The notes: generated by a model from the sequence alone, not told the origin. A DNA stretch of 42,209 bases from Tissierellales bacterium (GCA_030146705.1 JASLBE010000025.1:1-42209), one strand, 5' to 3'. Counted from the stretch's first letter, positions 33,473 through 42,113 are shown. Translations and numbers: made by a program.

Positions 33473-34508
33473 CGCCCCCTAACTTTTTCATAATATGGAT
33501 ATTATCTGGAATAATCCTCATACCAACCTCTGAATCTTCCTCTGCCATTAGGGTACTATGGGCTATCCACTTAAAATCTCCTGAATTTACTAGCATTTCA
33601 TAGTGGACACCTTTAAACCTAACACTTTCAACAACTCCCCTTATTTGACCTTCTTCCTTAGGGACAATCTCTACATCCTCAGGCCTAATAACAACATCTA
33701 CTAGTTCATTTTTCCCAAAGCCCTTATCAACACAAGGAAAATCCTTATTAGCAAAATTAACCAGCCTATCTTCCTTCATAACTCCATCAATTATATTACT
33801 TTCACCTATAAATCTTGCCACCTTTATATTCTTAGGCTCATTGTAAATATCCACTGGTGTACCAACCTGCTGTATATCTCCCTTATCCATAACAACTATC
33901 ATATCTGACATAGTAAGGGCCTCTTCCTGGTCATGGGTTACAAATATAAAGGTAATTCCCAACTGTTGTTGCATATTTTTAAGTTCTATTTGCATCCCCT
34001 TCCTAAGTTTAGAGTCTAGGGCAGAAAGAGATTCATCTAAAAGCAAGACCTTAGGCTCATTTACCAAGGCCCTGGCTATGGCTATTCTTTGCTGCTGACC
34101 TCCTGATAGGGATTCTATCTCCCTTTTTTCATAGCCTTCTAAGTTTACAAGCCTTAGCATCCTGCCCACTTTTTCTCTTATCTTATCCTCTGGCAATTTT
34201 TTTATCCTAAGACCAAAGGCTATATTTTCATATACATCTAAATGTGGGAAGAGGGCATACTTTTGAAATACTGTATTAATCTTCCTTTCATGTACTGGAA
34301 TAGATGTAATATCCTTGCCATTGAAATAGATCTTACCACTAGTAGGAGTCTCAAACCCCCCAATCATTCTTAAAATTGTAGTCTTTCCACAGCCACTTGG
34401 ACCTAGCAAGGTCCAAAACTCATTCTCTTTTATTGTAAGATTTAAGTCTTCTATTATCTTTTCGCCATCAAATTCCTTAGTGATGTTTTTTAGTTCAATA
34501 GTATGCAT
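33462..34508 (-). CDS. potA: Spermidine/putrescine import ATP-binding protein PotA
   Basis: ABC ATPase of 348 residues. Walker A GPSGCGKTT is at residues 36-44. The signature LSGGQQQRIAIARALVNEP and Walker B LLLDESLSALD follow; the Walker B carries Ser where Pro is usual (DES instead of DEP). The switch His is in VTHDQEEALTMSD. The C-terminal TOBE-type regulatory domain is at about 235-348, including VVIRPEDVEIVPKEEGQIRG. It powers polyamine uptake through PotBC. It is the first gene of potABCD, with GTGGAGGG ribosome binding site and a good promoter about 60 bases upstream. Confidence 0.95.
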   Translation of the reverse strand: MHTIELKNITKEFDGEKIIEDLNLTIKENEFWTLLGPSGCGKTTILRMIGGFETPTSGKIYFNGKDITSIPVHERKINTVFQKYALFPHLDVYENIAFGLRIKKLPEDKIREKVGRMLRLVNLEGYEKREIESLSGGQQQRIAIARALVNEPKVLLLDESLSALDSKLRKGMQIELKNMQQQLGITFIFVTHDQEEALTMSDMIVVMDKGDIQQVGTPVDIYNEPKNIKVARFIGESNIIDGVMKEDRLVNFANKDFPCVDKGFGKNELVDVVIRPEDVEIVPKEEGQIRGVVESVRFKGVHYEMLVNSGDFKWIAHSTLMAEEDSEVGMRIIPDNIHIMKKLGGGEN

Positions 34509-34565
34509 TTTAATCCCTCCACTTTCTGTATTATTTTTATGTTTTTACCTATTCAAACTTTCTCT

Positions 34566-34595
34566 ATTATATCTGAATTTATGCAGTGCTTGCAA
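34566..34595 (-). promoter_or_regulatory. Predicted promoter of potABCD
   Basis: On the minus strand a -35 TTGCAA (34590-34595) and a consensus -10 TATAAT (34566-34571) are separated by 18 bases. The leader to potA is about 55 bases. Confidence 0.7.
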
Positions 34596-34886
34596 TGATT
34601 TTTTTATTTATTTTCAAGCTTTAATAAGTATTTTTATATACTATTTATTTGACCTATTTAAATTTTTCTGAATCTTTTATAACCAATCTTATATACTATT
34701 TCATATATATGATAAACTTAAACTTTTCCCTAGCTAGGCCTATGATTTCATTATATCATTTCTCGATAATTTTAACTTACCAGCAAATACTACCCCTAAA
34801 GTATATCATATTCTCTTTATTATCTGGATAAATCAAAGGACTTATAGGAAGAAGCTTAACTTCAAAACTTATTAAGCTAAGCAAAA
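34596..34886. other. AT-rich intergenic region with no recognised gene
   Basis: About 290 bases between the pot promoter and the terminator of the TPM gene. Short plus-strand frames here lack ribosome binding sites and have a biased composition of Phe, Leu and Tyr, so they are not called. A partial inverted repeat pairs AGCTTAA near 34855 with TTAAGCT near 34873. No riboswitch, RNA gene or operator can be identified by eye. Confidence 0.6.
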
Positions 34887-34917
34887 TAAAAAACACTTAA
34901 GTTTCCTTAAGTGTTTT
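34887..34917 (-). terminator. Terminator at the end of the unknown-LUD-nifS-thiI-lemA-TPM operon
   Basis: A perfect 12-bp stem (34890-34901 with 34906-34917) and a 4-base loop start at the TPM gene stop codon. On the minus strand it is followed by TTTTTTATTTT. The stop codon lies within the stem. Confidence 0.93.
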
Positions 34918-35692
34918 ACCAGCTTCCACCAGCCCCACCGCCGCCGGTCCTTCCACCGCCGCCACTAAATCCTCCAGAGCTAGGTCCACTACTCCTAAAA
35001 GAGCCGCCACCCATTCCGCCAGGTGGTCCCCTCCTATTATTATCACCAAATAAGATTATCATCCTTAAAATAAAACTAAGGAGCCTCCCCTTAAAAAATA
35101 TACCATCTATAAAGAAAACCCCAATAAGGACTATTAATAAATACCTTAGGGAAACCTCTTCACCACCACTAGGTCGGTCTAAGTCCTCAATCTCAAGCCC
35201 ATATTCCTTGGCTATTATATTGGCTATTTCATTAAAGCCATCTAACAGTCCATCTTCATAGTCTCCATTCTTAAAATTAGGTAGTATATAATTTTCTATA
35301 ATCCTATAGGCTAAAGTATCTGGTATGGCTCCTTCTATGCCATAACCAGTTGCAATCCAAACCTTCCTATCCTCCATAGAGGCAAGGACCAGGACCCCAT
35401 TATCCTTCTCCCTGCTCCCAATTTCCCACTTCCTAAAAAGCTTGACAGCATATTGGCTAATTTCTTCTCCCCTAGTATTTTCTAAGACAGCTATGACTAC
35501 TTGAGAACCAACCTCTCCATACAATTTCTCATTTATATCTATAATATAGGCCTCAGTCTCTTTAGATATTATCCCAAGTTCATCATAAACATAAAAATCA
35601 TAGGCCTGGTTAGGGACATTACTAGCAAGGCTAAGGCTACTAGTAAGCAGTATGAAGGCTAATAAAATAAATACTATCTTATTTTTTCTCAT
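34916..35692 (-). CDS. TPM-domain membrane protein (YgcG family)
   Basis: A 258-residue protein. The signal peptide (about 1-24) is followed by a TPM domain (about 30-165), with VPNQAYDFYVYDELGIISKE, ENTRGEEISQYAVKLFRKWE and VWIATGYGIEGAIPD. A membrane segment is at about 178-200, and the tail is very Gly/Ser-rich (GGMGGGSFRSSGPSSGGFSG). This layout matches the YgcG family. Its role is not well defined; TPM domains have been tied to phosphatase-like activity and to membrane-protein quality control. It follows lemA by 11 bases, a conserved pairing, and ends at a strong terminator. Confidence 0.9.
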   Translation of the reverse strand: MRKNKIVFILLAFILLTSSLSLASNVPNQAYDFYVYDELGIISKETEAYIIDINEKLYGEVGSQVVIAVLENTRGEEISQYAVKLFRKWEIGSREKDNGVLVLASMEDRKVWIATGYGIEGAIPDTLAYRIIENYILPNFKNGDYEDGLLDGFNEIANIIAKEYGLEIEDLDRPSGGEEVSLRYLLIVLIGVFFIDGIFFKGRLLSFILRMIILFGDNNRRGPPGGMGGGSFRSSGPSSGGFSGGGGRTGGGGAGGSW

Positions 35693-35703
35693 CTAGTCAT
35701 CTC

Positions 35704-36270
35704 CTAAAACTCAACCTTAACTGGCTCTCTTTCTCCATCTGTTATTTCAAAATAAGGCTTAAGCTCAAAGCCAAACATCTTGGCAATTAGGTTGGTTGGA
35801 AACCTTCTAATCTTCTTATTAAACTTCTCAATAGCTTCATTATAATACATTCTTTCTGTTGCTATCCTATTTTCAGTTCCAGCAAGTTCCACTTGAAACT
35901 CCTTAAAATTTTCATTTGCCTTTAAATCAGGATAATTTTCAACCATAATATTTAAAGACTTTACAGCCTCTCCAAACTTCTGTTCAGCCTCTGCATATTC
36001 CTCTGGAGTATGGGCTGATGAATATCCAGCCCTAGCATCAGATATACTTTGAATTACTTCCTTTTCGTGGCCAGCATAGCCCTTAACTGTTTCCAGCAGA
36101 TTTGGTATAAGGTCTGCACGTCTTTTTAATTGGTTTTCAACCTGACCCCACTTGGCATTTATAGACTCATCCATTACATTTAAATTATTATATGTCTTAG
36201 TTAAGCTTATACCTAAAACAGCTATAATAATTACTAGGACTAAACCTAGGCTAATTCCCTTATTTTTCAT
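35704..36270 (-). CDS. lemA: LemA family protein
   Basis: A 188-residue LemA protein. One N-terminal membrane helix (about 5-25) is followed by a helical cytoplasmic or outer domain. NAKWGQVENQLKRRADLIPN (about 38-57) and the FKEFQVELAGTENRIATERM segment are the family core, and the tail KKIRRFPTNLIAKMFGFELK is typical. Function is unknown in detail. LemA and TPM-domain proteins are often adjacent, as here. A GGGGG ribosome binding site precedes the ATG, and the gene starts nine bases after thiI. Confidence 0.94.
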   Translation of the reverse strand: MKNKGISLGLVLVIIIAVLGISLTKTYNNLNVMDESINAKWGQVENQLKRRADLIPNLLETVKGYAGHEKEVIQSISDARAGYSSAHTPEEYAEAEQKFGEAVKSLNIMVENYPDLKANENFKEFQVELAGTENRIATERMYYNEAIEKFNKKIRRFPTNLIAKMFGFELKPYFEITDGEREPVKVEF

Positions 36271-36279
36271 AATATCCCC

Positions 36280-37446
36280 CTAGTCTATTAAATATTCTTC
36301 CATATTTTCAATAGCATCTTCAATTAATCCCTCAACATCTAAACTTTCTTCAGACTTTTCTATATCCCTAAGCCTTGGTTTGATAACAGGCCTTTTAGGT
36401 AAAAATACTGTACAACAATCTTCAAAAGGCAGGATAGATGTTTCATAGGTTTCTATTTCCTTGGCTATATTTACAATATCCAACTTATCAAAACCTATAA
36501 GAGGCCTAAAAATTGGTAGGTCAACCGAAGAATTTGTAACTGTAAGCCCTTCTAAGGTTTGACTAGCAACCTGTCCTAGGTTCTCACCAGTAACCAAGCA
36601 ACCTATCTCCTTATTATTAGCAATCCTTTCAGCTATCCTCATCATAAACCTCCTAGATAGGATAGTCATCTCCCCTTCAGGACAATTTTTATTTATGGCC
36701 CTTTGAATATTTAATATGTTTACACTATAAACCCTAATTGGGCCCAAGTACCTGGTCAATATCTTGGCAAGATCTTTAACTTTTTGCTCTGCCCTTTCAT
36801 TAGTAAAAGGATAGGAATGGTAGTGGACTGCTGAAATTTCTATCCCTCTTTTGGCCATCATATAGCCTGCAACAGGACTATCTATTCCTCCAGATAAAAG
36901 TAGCATCCCCCTACCATTGGATCCTGAAGGCATACCCTTAGCCCCCTCATACCTATCAGTATAGATATAGGCTTTTTCCCTTATATCTATATATAAATAA
37001 GTATCTGGATTATGGACATCAACCTTCATATTGTCTACATTCTTTAAAATCTCTCCTCCAATTTTTCTAGAAAGTTCTGGAGACTTTATTTCAAAACTTT
37101 TATCTACCCTATTGGTATCCACCTTAAAAGTCTTTATATCCTCCCTGGCTATTTTTTCTTCCATAGCCAAAATAGCAGCCTCCCTAATCTTGTCTAAATC
37201 CTTATCAACCCTTATACAAGGACTAATATAAACCAGGCCAAAAACTTTTTTAAGCCTACCTATTATTTGTGGAAACTTAGACTCTTCAGCCTCTATATAA
37301 ATTTTTCCCTGGTTTAAGTGGATACTGTCATAGCCAATATCCTTTATAGCCCTTCTCATTTGACGCTTAAGCCTATCCTCAAAATAAGACCTGTTTTTTC
37401 CCTTTAATATGATTTCTCCCAAACTTGCTGATAATACTCTTTCCAT
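36280..37446 (-). CDS. thiI: tRNA 4-thiouridine synthetase ThiI
   Basis: Sulfurtransferase that activates U8 of tRNA with ATP and inserts sulfur (s4U). About 388 residues in three parts: an N-terminal ferredoxin-like domain with GEIILKGKNRSYFEDRLKRQ, a THUMP domain (about 60-165), and an adenylation domain with the PP-loop LLSGGIDSPVAGY (about 183-195). The E. coli-type rhodanese tail is missing. In such short forms sulfur comes from a dedicated NifS-type desulfurase, and one lies immediately upstream. ProCys-like FEDCCTVFLPKRP near the C-terminus is usual. The open frame begins at a GTG at 37455, but the ATG at 37446 has GAGGTG six bases upstream and is preferred. Confidence 0.94.
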   Translation of the reverse strand: MERVLSASLGEIILKGKNRSYFEDRLKRQMRRAIKDIGYDSIHLNQGKIYIEAEESKFPQIIGRLKKVFGLVYISPCIRVDKDLDKIREAAILAMEEKIAREDIKTFKVDTNRVDKSFEIKSPELSRKIGGEILKNVDNMKVDVHNPDTYLYIDIREKAYIYTDRYEGAKGMPSGSNGRGMLLLSGGIDSPVAGYMMAKRGIEISAVHYHSYPFTNERAEQKVKDLAKILTRYLGPIRVYSVNILNIQRAINKNCPEGEMTILSRRFMMRIAERIANNKEIGCLVTGENLGQVASQTLEGLTVTNSSVDLPIFRPLIGFDKLDIVNIAKEIETYETSILPFEDCCTVFLPKRPVIKPRLRDIEKSEESLDVEGLIEDAIENMEEYLID

Positions 37447-37451
37447 TAACT

Positions 37452-38603
37452 TCACCTCATAATTATATCTCTAATATCATCTACTGCTTTTTCCATAGCC
37501 AGTATAGTCCTGTCTATATCTTCCCTGCTTGTCTTATATGAAAAACAAATTCTTATAGAACCTTCAATTTCATTATTATCAAGGCCTATACTTTGTAATA
37601 CATGACTCTTTTTAGTATCATTTGAAGAACAAGCAGATGAAGTAGATAAGTAAATTTCATCTTGCTCTAGAAAATGAACTAGGACCTCTCCCCTAATATT
37701 TCTTATGGAAACATTTACTATATATGGTGAAGACTTGTCAAAATCTGTATTAATTTTTATATCCTTAATCTTTTTTCCTATTTCTTGCCTAAAATATCTG
37801 TTTATTTCCCTTACATGGTTAGTTTCTAGGTCATATCTTTCATTTAAAATTTCCACAGCCTTGGCTAGGGCTATAATTCCTGGTGCATTTTCAGTCCCAG
37901 ACCTAAAACCCCTTTCTTGGTTACCACCAAAAATAGTAGGTTCTAGCTTTCTTTCTTCCCTTAAATAAAGTCCACCTATACCCTTAGGCCCATATATCTT
38001 ATGACCACTAAAAGAATAGCTGTCAACCCCTAAGGAAAATAAGTTTAACTTAAGTTTAGCAAAACCTTGGACCCCGTCCACATGAAAGATAATATCCTTA
38101 TTTTTCATATCCCTTATCTTAGCAATCTCCTCAATAGGTTGAATACTTCCCAGTTCATTATTAACCTGCATAACAGAAATTAAAATAGTATCCTCCCTAA
38201 TTTCACTTTCCAGCTCCTCAAGGTTAATAAAGCCCTTACTATCAACAGATATATAGGAAACCTTATAACCTTGGCTTTCTAAATTCTTATAAACAGCCAG
38301 GACAGAAGGATGTTCTATCTTTGTCGTAATTAAGTGCCTTCCCCTATTTTTCATCTTTTTTATAGCTGAATTTATGGCAAGGTTATTACTTTCTGTACCA
38401 CCCGATGTAAAGTATATCTCCCTTGGGTCTACAGACAAGGTCCTACTAATTACCTCCCTGGCCCTGGTTACTTTTTTTTCAACCTGAAAGCCTAAACTAT
38501 GGAGAGATGATGGGTTGCCAAAATCTTCTCTCAAGGCTTCATATAGGCAGTCTAAAACCTCCTGCCTAATTTCTGTTGTTGCACAATTGTCTAAATATAT
38601 CAT
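37452..38603 (-). CDS. Cysteine desulfurase (NifS/IscS-like, ThiI partner)
   Basis: A 383-residue fold-type I PLP enzyme that converts cysteine to alanine and an enzyme-bound persulfide. The start MIYLDNCATTEI is family-typical, with a Cys at position 7. The PLP lysine is predicted at 202 in SFSGHKIYGPKG, and the persulfide-accepting Cys325 is in LSTSSACSSND. RSGTENAPGIIALAKAVEIL is the usual closing motif. Linkage to thiI makes it the likely sulfur donor for s4U. That resembles the NifZ-ThiI pair of Bacillus subtilis, but the exact subgroup is not certain. AAGGAG precedes the ATG, and the LUD gene ends 14 bases upstream. Confidence 0.94.
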   Translation of the reverse strand: MIYLDNCATTEIRQEVLDCLYEALREDFGNPSSLHSLGFQVEKKVTRAREVISRTLSVDPREIYFTSGGTESNNLAINSAIKKMKNRGRHLITTKIEHPSVLAVYKNLESQGYKVSYISVDSKGFINLEELESEIREDTILISVMQVNNELGSIQPIEEIAKIRDMKNKDIIFHVDGVQGFAKLKLNLFSLGVDSYSFSGHKIYGPKGIGGLYLREERKLEPTIFGGNQERGFRSGTENAPGIIALAKAVEILNERYDLETNHVREINRYFRQEIGKKIKDIKINTDFDKSSPYIVNVSIRNIRGEVLVHFLEQDEIYLSTSSACSSNDTKKSHVLQSIGLDNNEIEGSIRICFSYKTSREDIDRTILAMEKAVDDIRDIIMR

Positions 38604-38617
38604 ATTGTTACTCCTTT

Positions 38618-39202
38618 TTAATAACCCAAATCCTCATCTATTAAGTATATTATAATTTGTGTAGATCCTGGGTTTTTGTGAATAGTAGACTCTATATTAC
38701 AAATCCTCTCACTAGAACTACAATCCTCACACTTACCAGTTTTTACACAAGGTGTCTTGGTCTTTAACCTCTTGGCATTTAGGGGAGCCGCTATATTTTT
38801 AATCCTAGCTATAGCCTCCTCATAATTTTTAACTAGCTTGTTTCTTCCAACAACTACATAAACCCTTTCATAGCCATAGGCCATACTAGTTACCCTGTTA
38901 CCATTTCCATCCATATTAACTAATTTTCCATCCTCAGTTATAGCATTACTACTAGTTAGGTAGACCTGACCCTTTCTAGTATTTTTAGGGTCCTTCCAGT
39001 GCCAATAAAGGTCCTGGCCCCTGGATTTTAAATCCTCATATATTCCCATGTTAAATAAGGTCATTGACCCTGCAAAATCTATTTTTTCATCAGGAGCTAT
39101 ATCTTTTAAAACTTCTTCCTTGCAAGACTCAACAGTATCAAAACTTTTAAATATAAAACCATTAGCCTGGTAAACCCTTTTAATACTATCATATTTTAAC
39201 AT
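38618..39202 (-). CDS. LUD-domain protein (lactate utilisation LutC/YkgG-like)
   Basis: A 194-residue LUD-domain protein. The core GSMTLFNMGIYEDLKSRGQD (about 45-64), TSSNAITEDGKLVNMDGNGN and NKLVKNYEEAIARIKNIAAP is typical of the DUF162 family. A Cys motif, C152-x5-C158-x2-C161-x6-C168 (PCVKTGKCEDC ... RIC), may bind a metal or act in redox chemistry. The lactate link is by family name only; no LutA or LutB is near. AGGAGG precedes the ATG. It lies between the unknown protein and nifS in a compact operon. Confidence 0.88.
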   Translation of the reverse strand: MLKYDSIKRVYQANGFIFKSFDTVESCKEEVLKDIAPDEKIDFAGSMTLFNMGIYEDLKSRGQDLYWHWKDPKNTRKGQVYLTSSNAITEDGKLVNMDGNGNRVTSMAYGYERVYVVVGRNKLVKNYEEAIARIKNIAAPLNAKRLKTKTPCVKTGKCEDCSSSERICNIESTIHKNPGSTQIIIYLIDEDLGY

Positions 39203-39212
39203 AATTTACCTC

Positions 39213-40610
39213 CTATTTATCAGTAATTTCATCTAAAAAATAGTTCATTTGATTAATTTTAAAGGCTATAACCCTTTCATCACTAACCCTTGGGTCTAGG
39301 GCATACCTAATATAGTTTCCAAACTCAGTAATATTCCCAAAAGGTAGGTCTATTAAAGAAAGTAGCTTTCTCATTCTTATTTTCCTCTCCAAGTTTTTCA
39401 TACCCCTTGTAGCCCTATTTATATATTCTATTAAGGAGTCAATAGAGTTTTCAATATAGTCCCTATTGGCAAAATTAATATCCATTTTTTCCAAATACTC
39501 TAGGTCAGAAAATTGTATATCATTATAAAATGCCAGTACACTCCTAGTATGAACCAAGTCTTCATCTAGTTCTTCATGCTGAAAGTCCTCCCTATTAGCA
39601 AGTTCTATTGCATAAAGCTCATACTCCCTTAAGTCTTTTTGTAGGGAAATATCTAGGTCTTCTAATATCTTTCCAAGCCTCCTATTGTGTTTTTCAAGAG
39701 TCTTAGTATCACCCTTATAATCTTCTTCCCACTGGGAAAGTTTTTCATCATAACCTATTTCTATAGTCCCCCTACTATCTATAGTATAAAGAACCAATAA
39801 AAGATTAGTAATAATACCCAGGCTAAGTATGTAGTCACTTAAGTCTGTAAGCTCCTTTGTAAGTTCCATAATTTCCTCAACTAATTTAGATAGGTCCTCT
39901 AAATTTTTTTTAGCCAGGTCTTCTCTTTTTATCTTCTCTATTCTCATAAAATAATAGTCAAACTTAGTACCATATCCATCCCTAAGAGAACTATCAAAAT
40001 TTTTCCTATAATTATCTATAGTATAGTCCACCATACTTTCTGTGAAGCTTCCCATATTCCTAGCTAGGGTACTTCTAAGAATTTCATCATAATTTCCCTT
40101 AACCATCCTCATTGGTAAGAGTCTAACTATCTCAGAAATTATAAAAGAATATTTACTATAATTTTCCCTAGATTTCTCTAATTCATCATTAACCCTTTGA
40201 ACAACACTTTCCACTGCAGCTGGATTAAAGCTAGTCAACTCCTTATTAGATAAAATCTTAACTCCATTTTCATCTATTAACTCTCCAACATAAGCCATTT
40301 CTATTAAGTAACCATCAACCACTGACTTAAAGTCAAAAAGCTCCTTCCTAATAGACTTTAGTTTATCCATATCCCTGTTTAGCAATAAATCTTTTAGACT
40401 AGAACTTATTTCTACTAGTCTTTCTGACTCCGACTCATATTTCTTATTAGGCTTGTTATCTCCACTAACTATTTTTATTGCATTTAAAGATATTAATATA
40501 TTGTATAAGCTAGATTCTTTTATATTCTTAAGCTGTAGGTCATTTAAGCCAATTATTCTTTCCTTAAGTTCTTCATTGTCTAAGGACTTTATATCATCAA
40601 TTGAAACCAC
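39213..40610 (-). CDS. Unknown helical protein
   Basis: A 465-residue protein I do not recognise. It is almost wholly helical and rich in Glu, Asp and Lys, with no signal peptide and no obvious membrane helix apart from a short hydrophobic patch (SLGIITNLLLVLYTI, about 265-279). Several stretches look like coiled coil (KKNLEDLSKLVEEIMELTKE). No catalytic motif stands out. It starts with GTG at 40610 behind AAGGGGG at eight bases and heads the LUD-nifS-thiI operon. It may be a lineage-restricted accessory protein. Confidence 0.8.
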   Translation of the reverse strand: MVSIDDIKSLDNEELKERIIGLNDLQLKNIKESSLYNILISLNAIKIVSGDNKPNKKYESESERLVEISSSLKDLLLNRDMDKLKSIRKELFDFKSVVDGYLIEMAYVGELIDENGVKILSNKELTSFNPAAVESVVQRVNDELEKSRENYSKYSFIISEIVRLLPMRMVKGNYDEILRSTLARNMGSFTESMVDYTIDNYRKNFDSSLRDGYGTKFDYYFMRIEKIKREDLAKKNLEDLSKLVEEIMELTKELTDLSDYILSLGIITNLLLVLYTIDSRGTIEIGYDEKLSQWEEDYKGDTKTLEKHNRRLGKILEDLDISLQKDLREYELYAIELANREDFQHEELDEDLVHTRSVLAFYNDIQFSDLEYLEKMDINFANRDYIENSIDSLIEYINRATRGMKNLERKIRMRKLLSLIDLPFGNITEFGNYIRYALDPRVSDERVIAFKINQMNYFLDEITDK

Positions 40611-40706
40611 TATTACATCCCCCTTTAAACTTTCTTTTATAGATTAAATACTGTATAATGCTTTTATATTCCCATTATAACATATAGATAATCTGAGGTG
40701 AATTAT

Positions 40707-41678
40707 ATGGAAATAATAAATAACAAAATAAAGCATAGTCTAGACCTTAAAGACTATATTTTAGATAAAGCTTGCTTTATGGATATTGAAACTACAGGCC
40801 TAAATAGGCAAAAAGACCTGGTCTACCTAGTAGGTATTTTATACTATGAAGATGGATTTTGGGTTTTAAGGCAGTATTTTTTAAACAATCCTATTAATGA
40901 AGTCCAATTAATTAAAAACTCTATGGATTTTATGGATAAGTTTGATAAAATAATTACCTATAATGGTCAAAGCTTCGACCTACCCTTCTTAAATAAAAAG
41001 GCAGAAAAATATGGTTTAGGTAAGCTAATAAGTAATGAAAAATCCTTTGACATCTATAGGATTGTAAAAGAAAATAAGGACATTTTAAGATTGGAAAATT
41101 TAAAATTAAAGACCATTGAAAAATACCTGGGTATAAAAAGAGAGGATATCTATTCAGGCTATGAATGCATAGCCTTTTATAAGGACTATATAGTAAATAA
41201 GGACAATAAAAATAAGACTAAGGTTTTAAAGCATAATTTTGATGACCTAGTTTATATGCTTGATAGTATTGAAATATTAGATAAAATTAAAGACCTAAAA
41301 ACTCTTAATATAAAAGCTGATAGCTCAAATTACAAGTTCATAATTAATAAGTTTAATTTTCAAGAAGACAGGCTTATTATAGATGGTGGCATAAGCCCTA
41401 AGCTTGATATTAATCAAGTAGATTATAATAATTATTACACCTTTAAAACAAAGGATCTCACTAGTTTTAACCTAGTTTTAGAAATAAATAAAGCCTATGC
41501 TAATAAAGACACCCTATGTTATTTTATAGACCTAAATAACTATGGCTTTAAGCTAGGCAAAAGTCAACTCAACCTTAGGCTTCCACCCAATATTTATCCA
41601 GTAAAGCTAGGAAACCAGGTATTGTTTGAAAATATTAAACTTTTTGTAGGAAAATTTATAAAAAATAAATTCCTATAA
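40707..41678 (+). CDS. YprB-type ribonuclease H-like exonuclease domain protein
   Basis: About 323 residues. An RNase H-fold exonuclease domain occupies about 20-195, with the DEDD-type first motif FMDIETTG (Asp26, Glu28) and the second motif around ITYNGQSFDLPFL. The third motif is likely HNFDDLVYML. The later part is of unknown function. It resembles the YprB/predicted exonuclease family. A frame is open from a GTG at 40698, but the ATG at 40707 has GAGGTG six bases upstream and is preferred. It is transcribed away from the neighbouring unknown gene and ends at a strong terminator. Confidence 0.85.
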   Translation: MEIINNKIKHSLDLKDYILDKACFMDIETTGLNRQKDLVYLVGILYYEDGFWVLRQYFLNNPINEVQLIKNSMDFMDKFDKIITYNGQSFDLPFLNKKAEKYGLGKLISNEKSFDIYRIVKENKDILRLENLKLKTIEKYLGIKREDIYSGYECIAFYKDYIVNKDNKNKTKVLKHNFDDLVYMLDSIEILDKIKDLKTLNIKADSSNYKFIINKFNFQEDRLIIDGGISPKLDINQVDYNNYYTFKTKDLTSFNLVLEINKAYANKDTLCYFIDLNNYGFKLGKSQLNLRLPPNIYPVKLGNQVLFENIKLFVGKFIKNKFL

Positions 41679-41681
41679 TAT

Positions 41682-41715
41682 AAAAGCCTCATTCTATCAA
41701 AAGAACGAGGCTTTT
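41682..41715. terminator. Bidirectional terminator between yprB-like gene and tRNA cluster
   Basis: AAAAGCCTC (41682-41690) pairs with GAGGCTTTT (41707-41715), with the stem extending inward by five bases with one A-C mismatch. It serves the plus-strand exonuclease gene and the minus-strand tRNA array. Confidence 0.9.
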
Positions 41716-41720
41716 ACCTT

Positions 41721-41796
41721 TGGTGACCCATCCGCGACTCGAACGCGGGACTCCTTGATTAAAAGTCAAGTGCTCTACCAACTGAGCTAATGGGTC
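41721..41796 (-). tRNA. tRNA-Lys(TTT)
   Basis: A 76-base cloverleaf with CCA encoded. Acceptor GACCCAT/ATGGGTC, anticodon loop CTTTTAA and T-arm CCGCG-TTCGAGT-CGCGG are all intact. Last tRNA of the five-gene array. Confidence 0.97.
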
Positions 41797-41838
41797 TTGT
41801 ATCTTCAATTTGTTTAATACCTATCTAAACTAAGTAAA

Positions 41839-41913
41839 TGGTGACTCTACCGGGATTCGAACCCGGGTTACCGCCGTGAAAGGGCGATGTCTTAACCGCT
41901 TGACCATAGGGCC
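41839..41913 (-). tRNA. tRNA-Glu(TTC)
   Basis: A 75-base tRNA with CCA encoded. The anticodon loop CTTTCAC gives TTC. The T-arm CCGGG-TTCGAAT-CCCGG is intact. The acceptor stem GGCCCTA/TAGAGTC has a C4-A69 mismatch where C-G is expected in most relatives. Other arms are normal. Confidence 0.93.
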
Positions 41914-41936
41914 AAAGTCAATTTTTGACAAAAAAA

Positions 41937-42013
41937 TGGCTGGGGTAACAGGACTCGAACCTGTGAAATGCCAGAGTCAAAGTCTGGTGCCTTACCGACT
42001 TGGCTATACCCCA
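41937..42013 (-). tRNA. tRNA-Gln(TTG)
   Basis: A 77-base cloverleaf with CCA encoded and discriminator G. Acceptor TGGGGTA/TACCCCA and the anticodon loop CTTTGAC (TTG) are intact. The U1-A72 first pair is normal for tRNA-Gln. Confidence 0.97.
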
Positions 42014-42036
42014 ACGGTTATTAATTAATATTTATT

Positions 42037-42113
42037 TGGCGCGCCTAGGAGGATTCGAACCCCCGACACATGGATTAGAAGTCCATTGCTCTATCCTACT
42101 GAGCTATAGGCGC
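42037..42113 (-). tRNA. tRNA-Arg(TCT)
   Basis: A 77-base cloverleaf with CCA encoded. Acceptor GCGCCTA/TAGGCGC and the anticodon loop CTTCTAA (TCT) are intact; it reads AGA and AGG, which carry most Arg in this window. The T-stem GGGGG/CCTCC has one G-U pair. Confidence 0.97.

Noticed and set aside
34480..34831. Two short plus-strand frames upstream of potA
   Set aside because: Biased Phe/Leu/Tyr composition, no ribosome binding site, and they overlap the potA start or promoter.
42036..42046. GGCGCGCC, a GC-rich palindrome in AT-rich DNA
   Set aside because: It is explained by the acceptor-stem and CCA end of tRNA-Arg.
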